A stretch of 42,500 nt of DNA from NCBI GenBank assembly GCA_009746045.1, contig RPFO01000482.1, positions 1-42,500 of the forward strand. The letters are read 5' to 3'. The translations under genes and the position numbers were made by a program. The stretch is from Mesostigma viride. Taxonomy: Eukaryota; Streptophyta; Mesostigmatophyceae; Mesostigmatales; Mesostigmataceae. Below are positions 34,958-42,500 of the stretch, in pieces. The notes below the pieces were generated by a model, which did no database searches, had not been told where the DNA came from, and saw only the letters and a program-made list of their open reading frames with translations. Within the stretch, counting starts at the first letter, position 1; every line of letters starts with the position of its first letter.

Positions 34958-37900
34958 CTATCCCCCATGTAGCGCTGCCGTGGCCAGCCTTGCGCTTATG
35001 TCGCCCCCTTGCGCCCCCATGCTGCGAGACAAGAGCGTGCTTTCCCACGCGCTCGTGCCATCGAGATCCACCTCCCCAGCAACTGGGCCTCCCTGCCGCA
35101 GCCCGTCGCTTGCTCTCAAGGGCCCAGCTTGGACTGGGCTGTGTCCACGTTCGGAGCACGCGGCGTTACAAACACCCTTGTCTCGGAGAAACCTTCGTGG
35201 CGATTCTCTGGCATCGATGGGCTCTTGGGCCATGACGGGCGGCAGCTGCGTGCCCAATCGCATGAGCCCAAACAGCTGCGGATACTTGTCGCGGATGTGA
35301 GACGCCGTGAGCTTGGCACGCACTCGTGCCGTGACGTCCCCAGGACTAGTGCCCCGCAGCCCGACGTCACACAGGCGTAAACCAGGCATGCCACTGATTG
35401 ACACTGGGGTCACACTGGGGGAGCTGCCGCGGTCACTGCACTCACGCCAGCCCGCCTGGCTCACCGCTGACGTTCCAGCTGTCGCGTACTCAGTGCCAAG
35501 AAGTGGCCACCTCTCGTCATGCGCTGCAGGAGCATCCCGCGCGCCCATGCGGACAGGCGGGGAGTTGGCACGGGGGTGGATGCCAGCAGGGACCCTGCCC
35601 TCCACTAATGCCAGCATCTCCACTGTGGATACGCCATTCCCTTGCACAGGCGCTGAGGGCACATGGCGCCGGGCAGGCAGGTAGCTGACAGCTTCCGCAA
35701 ATGGGTACCTCTCCGCATAAATCGAGTGATGCTGGCCATCATGAACCAAAGAGATTGAGTCAGGTAGACCCGCATGAACCTCCTCATTGTGTGCAGAAGA
35801 AGGGGTGGAGCTGCATGCCCCCACGAGTGACCCTATATCATTATTACCCTTGTCACGAGAGGATCGATGGGAAAAAGATTTCTTAGAGCTTGCGGTCTTG
35901 GTGACCTTGTGGCGGGTGAGCGGGGCACCCTGGGCTTTCTTGGGAGCGGGCCGAGTGGGCGTCCCCAAGGCGGCTGCGCTCTTGCCCCTGGCATCCGCCA
36001 CTGGGGGACTGCTCCCGTGCGTCCTCCTGCTCGCGAGGGCCCTGGCTGCCTCATCCTCGTCCGACGCCACGCGCCTGACCAGATGGCGTATGGGTGGCTG
36101 GTGCCGGGAGGGAGGAGCGGAGACAAGGGCATGGGGAGATCCTGCATGGTGAGAAGCAGCGGCCAAGTGTGCAGGGCCGGGAAAAGCATCGTCCCTCGTC
36201 TTTGCCTGTTTCTTTCTCTTGTTCAGCGTCCTAACCTTGGAGGCCGGGCTAACAAGGGGACACGGCGTGGGCGATGCGCCCCCCGAGGCCGCTGCTATCT
36301 TCGCCACGCGCCCCTGGCCCCTCCCTGCATGCTCACGGTCCTGCGCATGGCTGGATCGCTGCGTCCTTTGGGGTTGGCTTCCCAGCCCGTTGTTGGGCGC
36401 CGAATCCAAGTGCTCAGATGCATCGCTGGCGCCGCATGAACGTACATATACATCGCCACTAACAAACTCGTCACGGCCTGTCGCCGCCACATCAGCAGGC
36501 ACCGCGGGGGACGTCTGCAACACGTGGAACGAGGCACTGCCTTCACCACCGCCTGTGCCAGCACCCCCACTCCGATTCTCGACCCACTCTCGGATGCAGG
36601 TGCTGCCCTTAGGTGGGTGCCGACTGCCAGACCCCCCGCTGCCGTCACCGCTGCTGCTAGTGCTAGACGCGCCGCTGCCGTCACGTCCCCTTGACAGGAG
36701 TGGTGGCCTGCCTTGCAAAGTGCTAGTCCAGCCGACACGAGCATCGGCCACAAACGGTGCTCCTGTGCTCGCGCCGCGGGATGCAGGGTGCACATCCATC
36801 ACATGAGGCACCCTGGCATGGTTGCCGCACCCTTCGTCATAATCCCCTCCAACCCCACCGTTCCCTCCCCACGGGCCGATGGGCCCGCGAGCACGAGGGC
36901 TGACCGAGGTCGCATGGCCCCATGGCCCCCCCTGGTACGCCTTGAGAGACGCCCGATGGGCCTCGAATGTGGCTGCGATGGCAGGGGTGGGACCCGGTGC
37001 CGTGCCAACTGACGCGTTTGGGCTGGCCGGCTCTCTACCATTCGCGGCCGCGCCGTTCGCGCCGGTGGACCCCCATGCTTGTGTTGCGGTGACAGTATTC
37101 AGGATAAGCACGTGACGTGGTGGGTGGTCAGGCGAGGCAAGCTGTGTCCGCTCATCCTTCGTGCACCCAGGGGCCAACAAGCTGCCAAATCTTTGCGTCC
37201 CGACCCCTGATGTCCTCGCCTCCCAATCCTTGCCGCCGCTATTCTTATCACCACAAGCAGCAGGGCTTCCTGGCGGGATTACCATCGATTCTGGCTTGCC
37301 GTCATCCACGTGCTGCCAGGTGGCAAGCACGGGTGTTGGTGAGGGCAGAAGCTCGTGTGAGGGTGCCCCGAGGTCCGGGCACGATCGCGGTGACTGGCTC
37401 GCGCAGTAGGAGTAGATCAGGTCACCGCTGCCTCTGCCAGACAGTTCCCCGGAACAATCCACACTGACGCTGACATCTGCACTACCACTGTCATCCGCAC
37501 CAGCTTTACTGGCTCCATCGCTAGCTGCTGGCACACGTCGCCCTAGCACCACTGACACATCATCGGCACCCGTTGATGCTTCCCATCGGGAAACGACCAC
37601 CGCGGGCACGTCCCTGTTGCCCCCTTTTTCCTTTGCACGCCCCTTATTATGCCTGCTCCTGCTGTCTCCCATCTCCTCCTCGCCCTCCTTGCCCTCCTTG
37701 CCCTCCCTGCCCTCCTCGCCCCCGATATCCTCCTTGTCCTTGTCCTCCTGGAAAGGATCAACCCCACGAAGCCTCCCTCCCTCCTCCTTTCCCGTCCTGC
37801 GCATGTCCTGTTCGTCACTTGGACATGAGGCCACGGCGCAGGTCAGCACATGCCATGCCGGCTGTAGGTCCCTGCATGGGGCTGATAAGGCATCAAGGCA

Positions 37901-40900
37901 GGGTCTCTGCTGGCCGCCACCAGTTGCACCCGCCACACTGGCACTTGCACGAGAGCCGGTCTCCACTGGGCTAACCATGCCAAGGGGCACACCAGCCTCC
38001 ACGGCCTGCCCTATACTGGTATGGCACACATCAGGTGCATCCGCGACCATGACATGCGCCATGCTCTCAGAGGGGCCGCGAGATGCGAGGACTGCTAGCG
38101 GACGGCACGCGCTGGCACCCTCCTCCACACCCCCATCATGCATCTCCACACGAGACGTGACGGCGATCAGTTCGCAGATTACCCGTGCCTGGCTGTTTGC
38201 GCCCACCAGGGGTGCCTGCCTGCTTGCGCCAACTGGGGGTGCCTGGTTACCAGTCGAGGACACAGCACCTGCGGCCACCGTGCCCCTGCGGTGCACGCTG
38301 CCGGCGGTGTCAGCGCCTGCCGGGCCAGCATCCGGCTGATGAGTAATGCCATCTGCAACAGTGTCATGTGCAACTTCATCGTCACTGCGCAAACTGTGAG
38401 GCACCGTAGGCCTGTCCTTGTACGATGCATCCACGCCCCCCTGTGTGTGGGATGACCACAGGGCCTCCGCCCGGGCTTGTCTCCTCTGATGGGGCCCCCT
38501 GGCCCCACCTCGCTCGCGGTGACTACTGGCATGCCCCACGCTGCGGCCCAGCCGTGGCTCCCTGCCTTCCACCTGGCGGTGCCGCAGCAACCCCACCGAC
38601 CGGTGCAGCGGGAACACCCGCACGTGTGATGGAGGCCCATGCCTTGCGGGGGAGGACACTGTCCGTGCGGGGTCAGATACTATACCAGATCTAGGCGACC
38701 GGCCATGACCTCGTGCTGGCCCATGCGGGCTGGAGGGGGGCGGCTCATGAGAGCAGCAGTGGCTACAGCGGGGGCAGAAGAGCGGCGCGGATCGCGTCAC
38801 CCGCGAAGCCGAATGTAGAACATGGGCGCGGCCAGTCTTGCCCCCCTGGCGCCAACCCCTCCGTGGCGCCCCTTCCCCGGCCTTATCTCGTGTCGAACTC
38901 CCACCCAGGGTGCTGTCGGACGTCTCTCCCGCTGCTGCATGACTCGCCTGGAGCATTTTCCCCCGCAGACTGGCGTCGTGCTCACCGATCATCATCATGC
39001 CACGGCCACCCTCGTGATCATGGGCACCATGAGCAACAAGGCGATGATGATGATGATGATCATCATCATCATCGTCATCATCGTCGTCCTCGTCGTCCTC
39101 GTCGTCATCGTCGTCGTCATGCGGCAATGAGGGCACACGACTATCCATGTCGCTGCTAACGGCGCTGGGGGCGCTGCGGTCACCGTCATCCGTCACATGT
39201 ATCCCGCTGGCATCCGTCACATCCACCGCCCTGGCAGTCCCATCTATCGTGCTGGTTGCAGCCACGTAGCGATGACGTGCTCCACCTGCGCCAAGCAACA
39301 AATGCCGCATACCCTGCCGCGATGTGCTGTCCCAGGTCACATCCGTCAGCACACCACTCCCATCATCTTGCTCACTCGTAGAGCGGCTCGCATCATCATA
39401 CTCACTCATAGATGTAGTAGAGCGGCTACACATGATACTGCCCTCACCAAGGGTATGGCTCATGTCATCGCCCTCGCTGAGAGCATAACGGAGGCTATCC
39501 GACTCGCCGCCACTTGTCGTGGGGCCACTGGTCGGTGTGCTGCACGCGATGCCGTCACTGGCGGCGCCACTGGAAGGATATAGACCCGTATCGGCTGCCT
39601 CACAAAACAAAGCACTCCCTGTCTCGTTCGATGACCCACTGGTGCTCCTACCTGGCCTCCTCGACCGGCTGGCAAGAGACCGGCTGCCCTTCACGCCCAT
39701 CCTCGGATCGCGCACAGGAACAGCGGGACCGTGGGCAACCCTTAACGAGGACAAAGGGCTCCGGCTCGTGGCTCGCAGCGACACGGAATCGGGTCCAACA
39801 CGGCGCGATACTCTGCTGCCACCCGCGGCGACTCGCCTGCCGCCAGTGGCATCCGCGCGAAGAGACCAGTGAGAGCCGCTGCTGTGGTGGTGGGCCAGGT
39901 GGCGAGGCGGGTGAGATCCTCTGTCTCGCCGCCGCCCCGGGCTGTGATGCCACCACCCGCGCTCCCTGCTCTCCGCCTCGAACCCCAAGCCCCCCACGTC
40001 CTTGCTCCCACCCTCACCTTCCTCTGCCTCCTTGTCCTTGTCCTCAGGAATCAAACCGCTGCCCAGGTCTTCCTCAAGTCCATCCTCCTCATCCTCGCTC
40101 CTGTGCCTGCGGCGCCTCCACGCCCTCCGGCCAGGATGCCGAGCAAACAACCGAGCGCCAGCATGTGAGACCGCAGACGCTCCCCGCCTCCCTTTTCCCT
40201 TGTCATCCCTCCCCTTCCCCCCCACGCTCCTCTCCCCCTCCCTCCCGTCCCTTAGCACACCTCCCCCCGTCCCCTTCCTCCACATGCTTCCACCTCTAGC
40301 CCCCCCCATCGCCTCGGCCATGCCTCTCCGTAGCTCCGCCGCTAGCTCCTGCAGCATCGCAGCACGCGCCAGCTCTGCCGCCCCCATGCCCCTTATGCCG
40401 CCCGTGGACACATCGGCTGCCTTTGGCCCCGCCCCTTGTCTCCCCAAGGCCGCAGGCGGCTCGAGTGGTGCTTGACCCCCATGCTGCGCGTGGGCCCCTA
40501 TGCGGCCACCCAGCGATGCCTGGCCCTGCCCCACTGGATCTTGATGGGGGGCTGCCGTGGCCGCTCGGGTGGCGGATGCCAGCAGCAGCGATGCAGGAAG
40601 CGGGCGGGGGTAAGCCGCGGCATCGTCCGGGTGCCCTGGCTGCACGGGCCAGGTGCCACTCCCAGGGTGTTCATGGGATCGGTCAATGCTGGCGCCTGCA
40701 GCGTGAGAGGAGAGGTCTGGAGAGGCAAAGGACGCATCCACGCTCCCGGTGATAGAGGGCACATCCTCCCTGTACCCTATGCTCGCGGGCGTGCAAGGGC
40801 TGGAGAGCACGAGACTGCTGGTGCTGCGGCTGCTGCCATCGCTGCTGGTGGTGGTAGTGGTGGTATGACTTCCACTCCTGATGCCCCCGGGGTTGCTCTC

Positions 40901-42463
40901 ACTGGTGATGTGGCTGCTGCTGCTGCTGCTGCTTCCACTGCTACTGCGGTTGTGTGATGGCCCTCCACCCACACGGTGGTCACCCCGCCAGCCTCCACGC
41001 TGGGGTAGCCCTTCCCAAGAACCATGCGGCAGTTTTTCCTGAGAACCGAGCGCCGAGGCGCCTTCTTGTTGAGGTGCAGCCAGCCAGGTACTGCCATCTG
41101 GTGCCCAGGGACCGCGGTCGCCCAAGGGAGCCTCCGCCGCGGTTGACTGTGCGGCCTCCCTTGGTGTTTCTACCGCTGCGGGAAAGGCAAGGGATGCTGG
41201 CTGCACCGCACCCCCCCTGATGGGGAAACCATCCTTGTTGGTAAGGGTGGCACCTTTGTCTTCGCTTTGGCCAAGTGCGGCGTTCAACATTGTGCTGGCT
41301 GACGGCGCCTCACGCCCCATGCCCCAGGACGCCGTGTCACCTTCTGTCATAGCTGCCGCAGCTGGATTACCATGGGTGTGAGTGCTGATGGCCGACTGCT
41401 CAACAGCGAAAAGGGCATGCCCAGCACCCGCGCTGTTGAAACCTCCACCAGGCGCCCTCGCAGCACTCATGGTCACACCACCAGAGCCTCGAACATAAAA
41501 GCCATGGGAGAGACCAAACCGGCTGATCTCAAGCTCTTCATCATAGACGTAACCGTGGGCATGGGTCTGGACATGACTGGTGGCGTGGGCATGGGCACGA
41601 CCGGCAGGATACCCCATGGCTGTCACCGGGCCACGGGCAGAGCCACCGCCGGCATCGCCCACCGCTGCGCCGTACCTGCCAGTTGTCACAGGAGCCGCAT
41701 GACGGGACATCCACGAGGTGCCATTGCCAGCATACAAGTATGACCTCGCCACATCCTCGCTGGATGGCCCACCCAATGCGTGGGGGTCCCATTCGGAGCG
41801 CGGCGGGAAGCCGCTGGCCAGGCCGTCCCATACAGGATTCGCGACGTTCATGCTTGCCATGTGCGATGGCGAGTCTATCGCTGCATGGTCGCCCCGCAGG
41901 ACACCTCCGTTGCGCGGAGCACCCTTGTGGGGCATTGCTTTGGTTGCCTGGTGGCCATCAACATGGTCCGCACCCAGGTGACTAGCATCGGGAGCCCCTG
42001 CCATGCTGTGCTCGCTTGCACAGGCTGGGGCGGAAACACCACGTATGGGTCTTAGACCTTGGCTACTCTCGTCTCCCAAACTAGGTAGCACCTCAAACCC
42101 AGGCTGCATCGTCGTGCTGGCAAAGGAACCGTTGGGAAGCACCTGGGGCAAAGAGAATGCCCCTTGCATGTTTGCGTATGCCAGTGAGTCCTCCTGCGTT
42201 GGCAACGTCCCAGCCATTGGATGCGGGAGGGGTTCTTGGTTTGTCGCCGAGTTGGGCCGCGGAAACGAAGTGGCATCTGCCCTGCCGGCACCGGACGAAC
42301 CGCTCGCGCTGCTGTTGGAGGCGCCACCTGTCGTTGTGCCAGTACTGGTGGTTGAGGAGATGTGGGGAGATTCGGACAGGTATGACGAGAGGGTCGCTGA
42401 CGATGATGTCGACACGGTGGTGGACGAGGATGAGGACCAAGCGCATCCGCTGGGTGGTGGCAT
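34958..42463 (-). CDS. Giant low-complexity protein, about 2,500 residues, 5' end uncertain
   Basis: One reading frame runs 7,506 nt from the ATG at 42463 to a TAG at 34958 without a stop. It stays open upstream to the window edge. CCCTTACAG just before the ATG resembles a splice acceptor, so this may be an internal or terminal exon. The protein is rich in Ser, Gly, Ala, His and Arg, with Ser and Thr runs near the N-terminus, several basic patches (RRAWRRRRHR), a Glu/Lys-rich stretch near the middle and an Asp run followed by His5 (39048-39120). I see no catalytic motif, signal peptide, membrane span or known domain. The C-terminal 200 residues look less repetitive (IRDKYPQLFGLMRLGTQLPP). Such a long open frame in GC-rich DNA partly reflects few stop codons on the antisense of GC-rich sequence, but other frames here are much shorter, supporting coding. 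Confidence 0.65.
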   Translation of the reverse strand: MPPPSGCAWSSSSSTTVSTSSSATLSSYLSESPHISSTTSTGTTTGGASNSSASGSSGAGRADATSFPRPNSATNQEPLPHPMAGTLPTQEDSLAYANMQGAFSLPQVLPNGSFASTTMQPGFEVLPSLGDESSQGLRPIRGVSAPACASEHSMAGAPDASHLGADHVDGHQATKAMPHKGAPRNGGVLRGDHAAIDSPSHMASMNVANPVWDGLASGFPPRSEWDPHALGGPSSEDVARSYLYAGNGTSWMSRHAAPVTTGRYGAAVGDAGGGSARGPVTAMGYPAGRAHAHATSHVQTHAHGYVYDEELEISRFGLSHGFYVRGSGGVTMSAARAPGGGFNSAGAGHALFAVEQSAISTHTHGNPAAAAMTEGDTASWGMGREAPSASTMLNAALGQSEDKGATLTNKDGFPIRGGAVQPASLAFPAAVETPREAAQSTAAEAPLGDRGPWAPDGSTWLAAPQQEGASALGSQEKLPHGSWEGLPQRGGWRGDHRVGGGPSHNRSSSGSSSSSSSHITSESNPGGIRSGSHTTTTTTSSDGSSRSTSSLVLSSPCTPASIGYREDVPSITGSVDASFASPDLSSHAAGASIDRSHEHPGSGTWPVQPGHPDDAAAYPRPLPASLLLASATRAATAAPHQDPVGQGQASLGGRIGAHAQHGGQAPLEPPAALGRQGAGPKAADVSTGGIRGMGAAELARAAMLQELAAELRRGMAEAMGGARGGSMWRKGTGGGVLRDGREGERSVGGKGRDDKGKGRRGASAVSHAGARLFARHPGRRAWRRRRHRSEDEEDGLEEDLGSGLIPEDKDKEAEEGEGGSKDVGGLGFEAESRERGWWHHSPGRRRDRGSHPPRHLAHHHSSGSHWSLRADATGGRRVAAGGSRVSRRVGPDSVSLRATSRSPLSSLRVAHGPAVPVRDPRMGVKGSRSLASRSRRPGRSTSGSSNETGSALFCEAADTGLYPSSGAASDGIACSTPTSGPTTSGGESDSLRYALSEGDDMSHTLGEGSIMCSRSTTSMSEYDDASRSTSEQDDGSGVLTDVTWDSTSRQGMRHLLLGAGGARHRYVAATSTIDGTARAVDVTDASGIHVTDDGDRSAPSAVSSDMDSRVPSLPHDDDDDDEDDEDDDDDDDDDDHHHHHRLVAHGAHDHEGGRGMMMIGEHDASLRGKMLQASHAAAGETSDSTLGGSSTRDKAGEGAPRRGWRQGGKTGRAHVLHSASRVTRSAPLFCPRCSHCCSHEPPPSSPHGPARGHGRSPRSGIVSDPARTVSSPARHGPPSHVRVFPLHRSVGLLRHRQVEGREPRLGRSVGHASSHRERGGARGPHQRRQARAEALWSSHTQGGVDASYKDRPTVPHSLRSDDEVAHDTVADGITHQPDAGPAGADTAGSVHRRGTVAAGAVSSTGNQAPPVGASRQAPLVGANSQARVICELIAVTSRVEMHDGGVEEGASACRPLAVLASRGPSESMAHVMVADAPDVCHTSIGQAVEAGVPLGMVSPVETGSRASASVAGATGGGQQRPCLDALSAPCRDLQPAWHVLTCAVASCPSDEQDMRRTGKEEGGRLRGVDPFQEDKDKEDIGGEEGREGKEGKEGEEEMGDSRSRHNKGRAKEKGGNRDVPAVVVSRWEASTGADDVSVVLGRRVPAASDGASKAGADDSGSADVSVSVDCSGELSGRGSGDLIYSYCASQSPRSCPDLGAPSHELLPSPTPVLATWQHVDDGKPESMVIPPGSPAACGDKNSGGKDWEARTSGVGTQRFGSLLAPGCTKDERTQLASPDHPPRHVLILNTVTATQAWGSTGANGAAANGREPASPNASVGTAPGPTPAIAATFEAHRASLKAYQGGPWGHATSVSPRARGPIGPWGGNGGVGGDYDEGCGNHARVPHVMDVHPASRGASTGAPFVADARVGWTSTLQGRPPLLSRGRDGSGASSTSSSGDGSGGSGSRHPPKGSTCIREWVENRSGGAGTGGGEGSASFHVLQTSPAVPADVAATGRDEFVSGDVYVRSCGASDASEHLDSAPNNGLGSQPQRTQRSSHAQDREHAGRGQGRVAKIAAASGGASPTPCPLVSPASKVRTLNKRKKQAKTRDDAFPGPAHLAAASHHAGSPHALVSAPPSRHQPPIRHLVRRVASDEDEAARALASRRTHGSSPPVADARGKSAAALGTPTRPAPKKAQGAPLTRHKVTKTASSKKSFSHRSSRDKGNNDIGSLVGACSSTPSSAHNEEVHAGLPDSISLVHDGQHHSIYAERYPFAEAVSYLPARRHVPSAPVQGNGVSTVEMLALVEGRVPAGIHPRANSPPVRMGARDAPAAHDERWPLLGTEYATAGTSAVSQAGWRECSDRGSSPSVTPVSISGMPGLRLCDVGLRGTSPGDVTARVRAKLTASHIRDKYPQLFGLMRLGTQLPPVMAQEPIDARESPRRFLRDKGVCNAACSERGHSPVQAGPLRASDGLRQGGPVAGEVDLDGTSAWESTLLSRSMGAQGGDISARLATAALHGG
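39048..39120 (-). repeat. GAT/ATC/GTC trinucleotide tract encoding Asp run and His5
   Basis: On the plus strand GATGAT..., ATCATC... and GTCGTC... follow one another. In the minus-strand frame this encodes an Asp/Glu block followed by five His. It is a coding microsatellite that could vary in length without breaking the frame. Confidence 0.85.
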
Positions 42464-42500
42464 CCTGTAAGGGTGCAAAGGCGGCGGCTGTGCGGGCCCA

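Noticed and set aside
35800-42470. Plus-strand frames of 100-261 codons across the giant minus-strand frame
   Set aside because: They are fragmented and proline/arginine-rich, as expected for antisense of a GC-rich coding region.

Overview
The window looks like nuclear DNA of a photosynthetic eukaryote, most likely a green alga. It is GC-rich with GT-AG introns, its ALKBH8 gene resembles the plant-type family, and an AT-rich fragment of the plastid gene chlN sits inside a nuclear intron. Species assignment is not possible from sequence alone. No prokaryotic operon, rRNA gene or convincing tRNA is visible.

Layout. (1) 1-3660: repeat-rich DNA without a recognisable gene, holding a 190-bp direct repeat and a 2.4-kb uninterrupted-to-near-perfect GGAA tract. 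(2) 4200-19270, minus strand: a complete 14-exon ALKBH8-type tRNA-modification gene (RRM + AlkB oxygenase + Trm9-like methyltransferase), rebuilt here by joining exons whose splice sites and phases all agree; the total is 2,760 nt, 919 codons plus stop. Its introns carry nearly all the tandem repeats of this half of the window, a Mutator-like mini-transposon with a 9-bp target duplication, and the chlN plastid insertion. (3) 19271-20062: a divergent intergenic region of about 0.8 kb, probably a shared promoter. (4) 20063-22486, plus strand: a two-exon gene for a mitochondrial protein, possibly a mitoribosomal mS45/Bot1-like protein, whose intron holds a C-rich low-complexity block with a 43-nt C run. 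(5) 22640-27405: a nest of non-LTR retrotransposon (LINE) fragments, including an ORF1 with one homopolymer frameshift and several copies of the ORF2 C-terminus and 3' end. (6) 27406-29500: no gene recognised. (7) 29533-30735, plus strand: a single-exon gene with a GNAT-like region and ankyrin repeats. (8) 30833-34750: a longer decayed LINE copy with reverse-transcriptase motifs, flanked by inverted 3' tails and a short inverted repeat. (9) 34958-42463 and open to the window edge, minus strand: a 7.5-kb reading frame without a stop, encoding about 2,500 residues of Ser/Gly/Ala-rich protein without a domain I recognise.

The genes do not form an operon-like system. Shared themes are translation (tRNA wobble modification, possible mitoribosome) and very heavy intron invasion by repeats. 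The most unusual signal is mutational: comparison of the LINE copies shows repeated 4-nt insertions of the form XY to XY-revcomp(XY)-XY, each creating overlapping palindromes.
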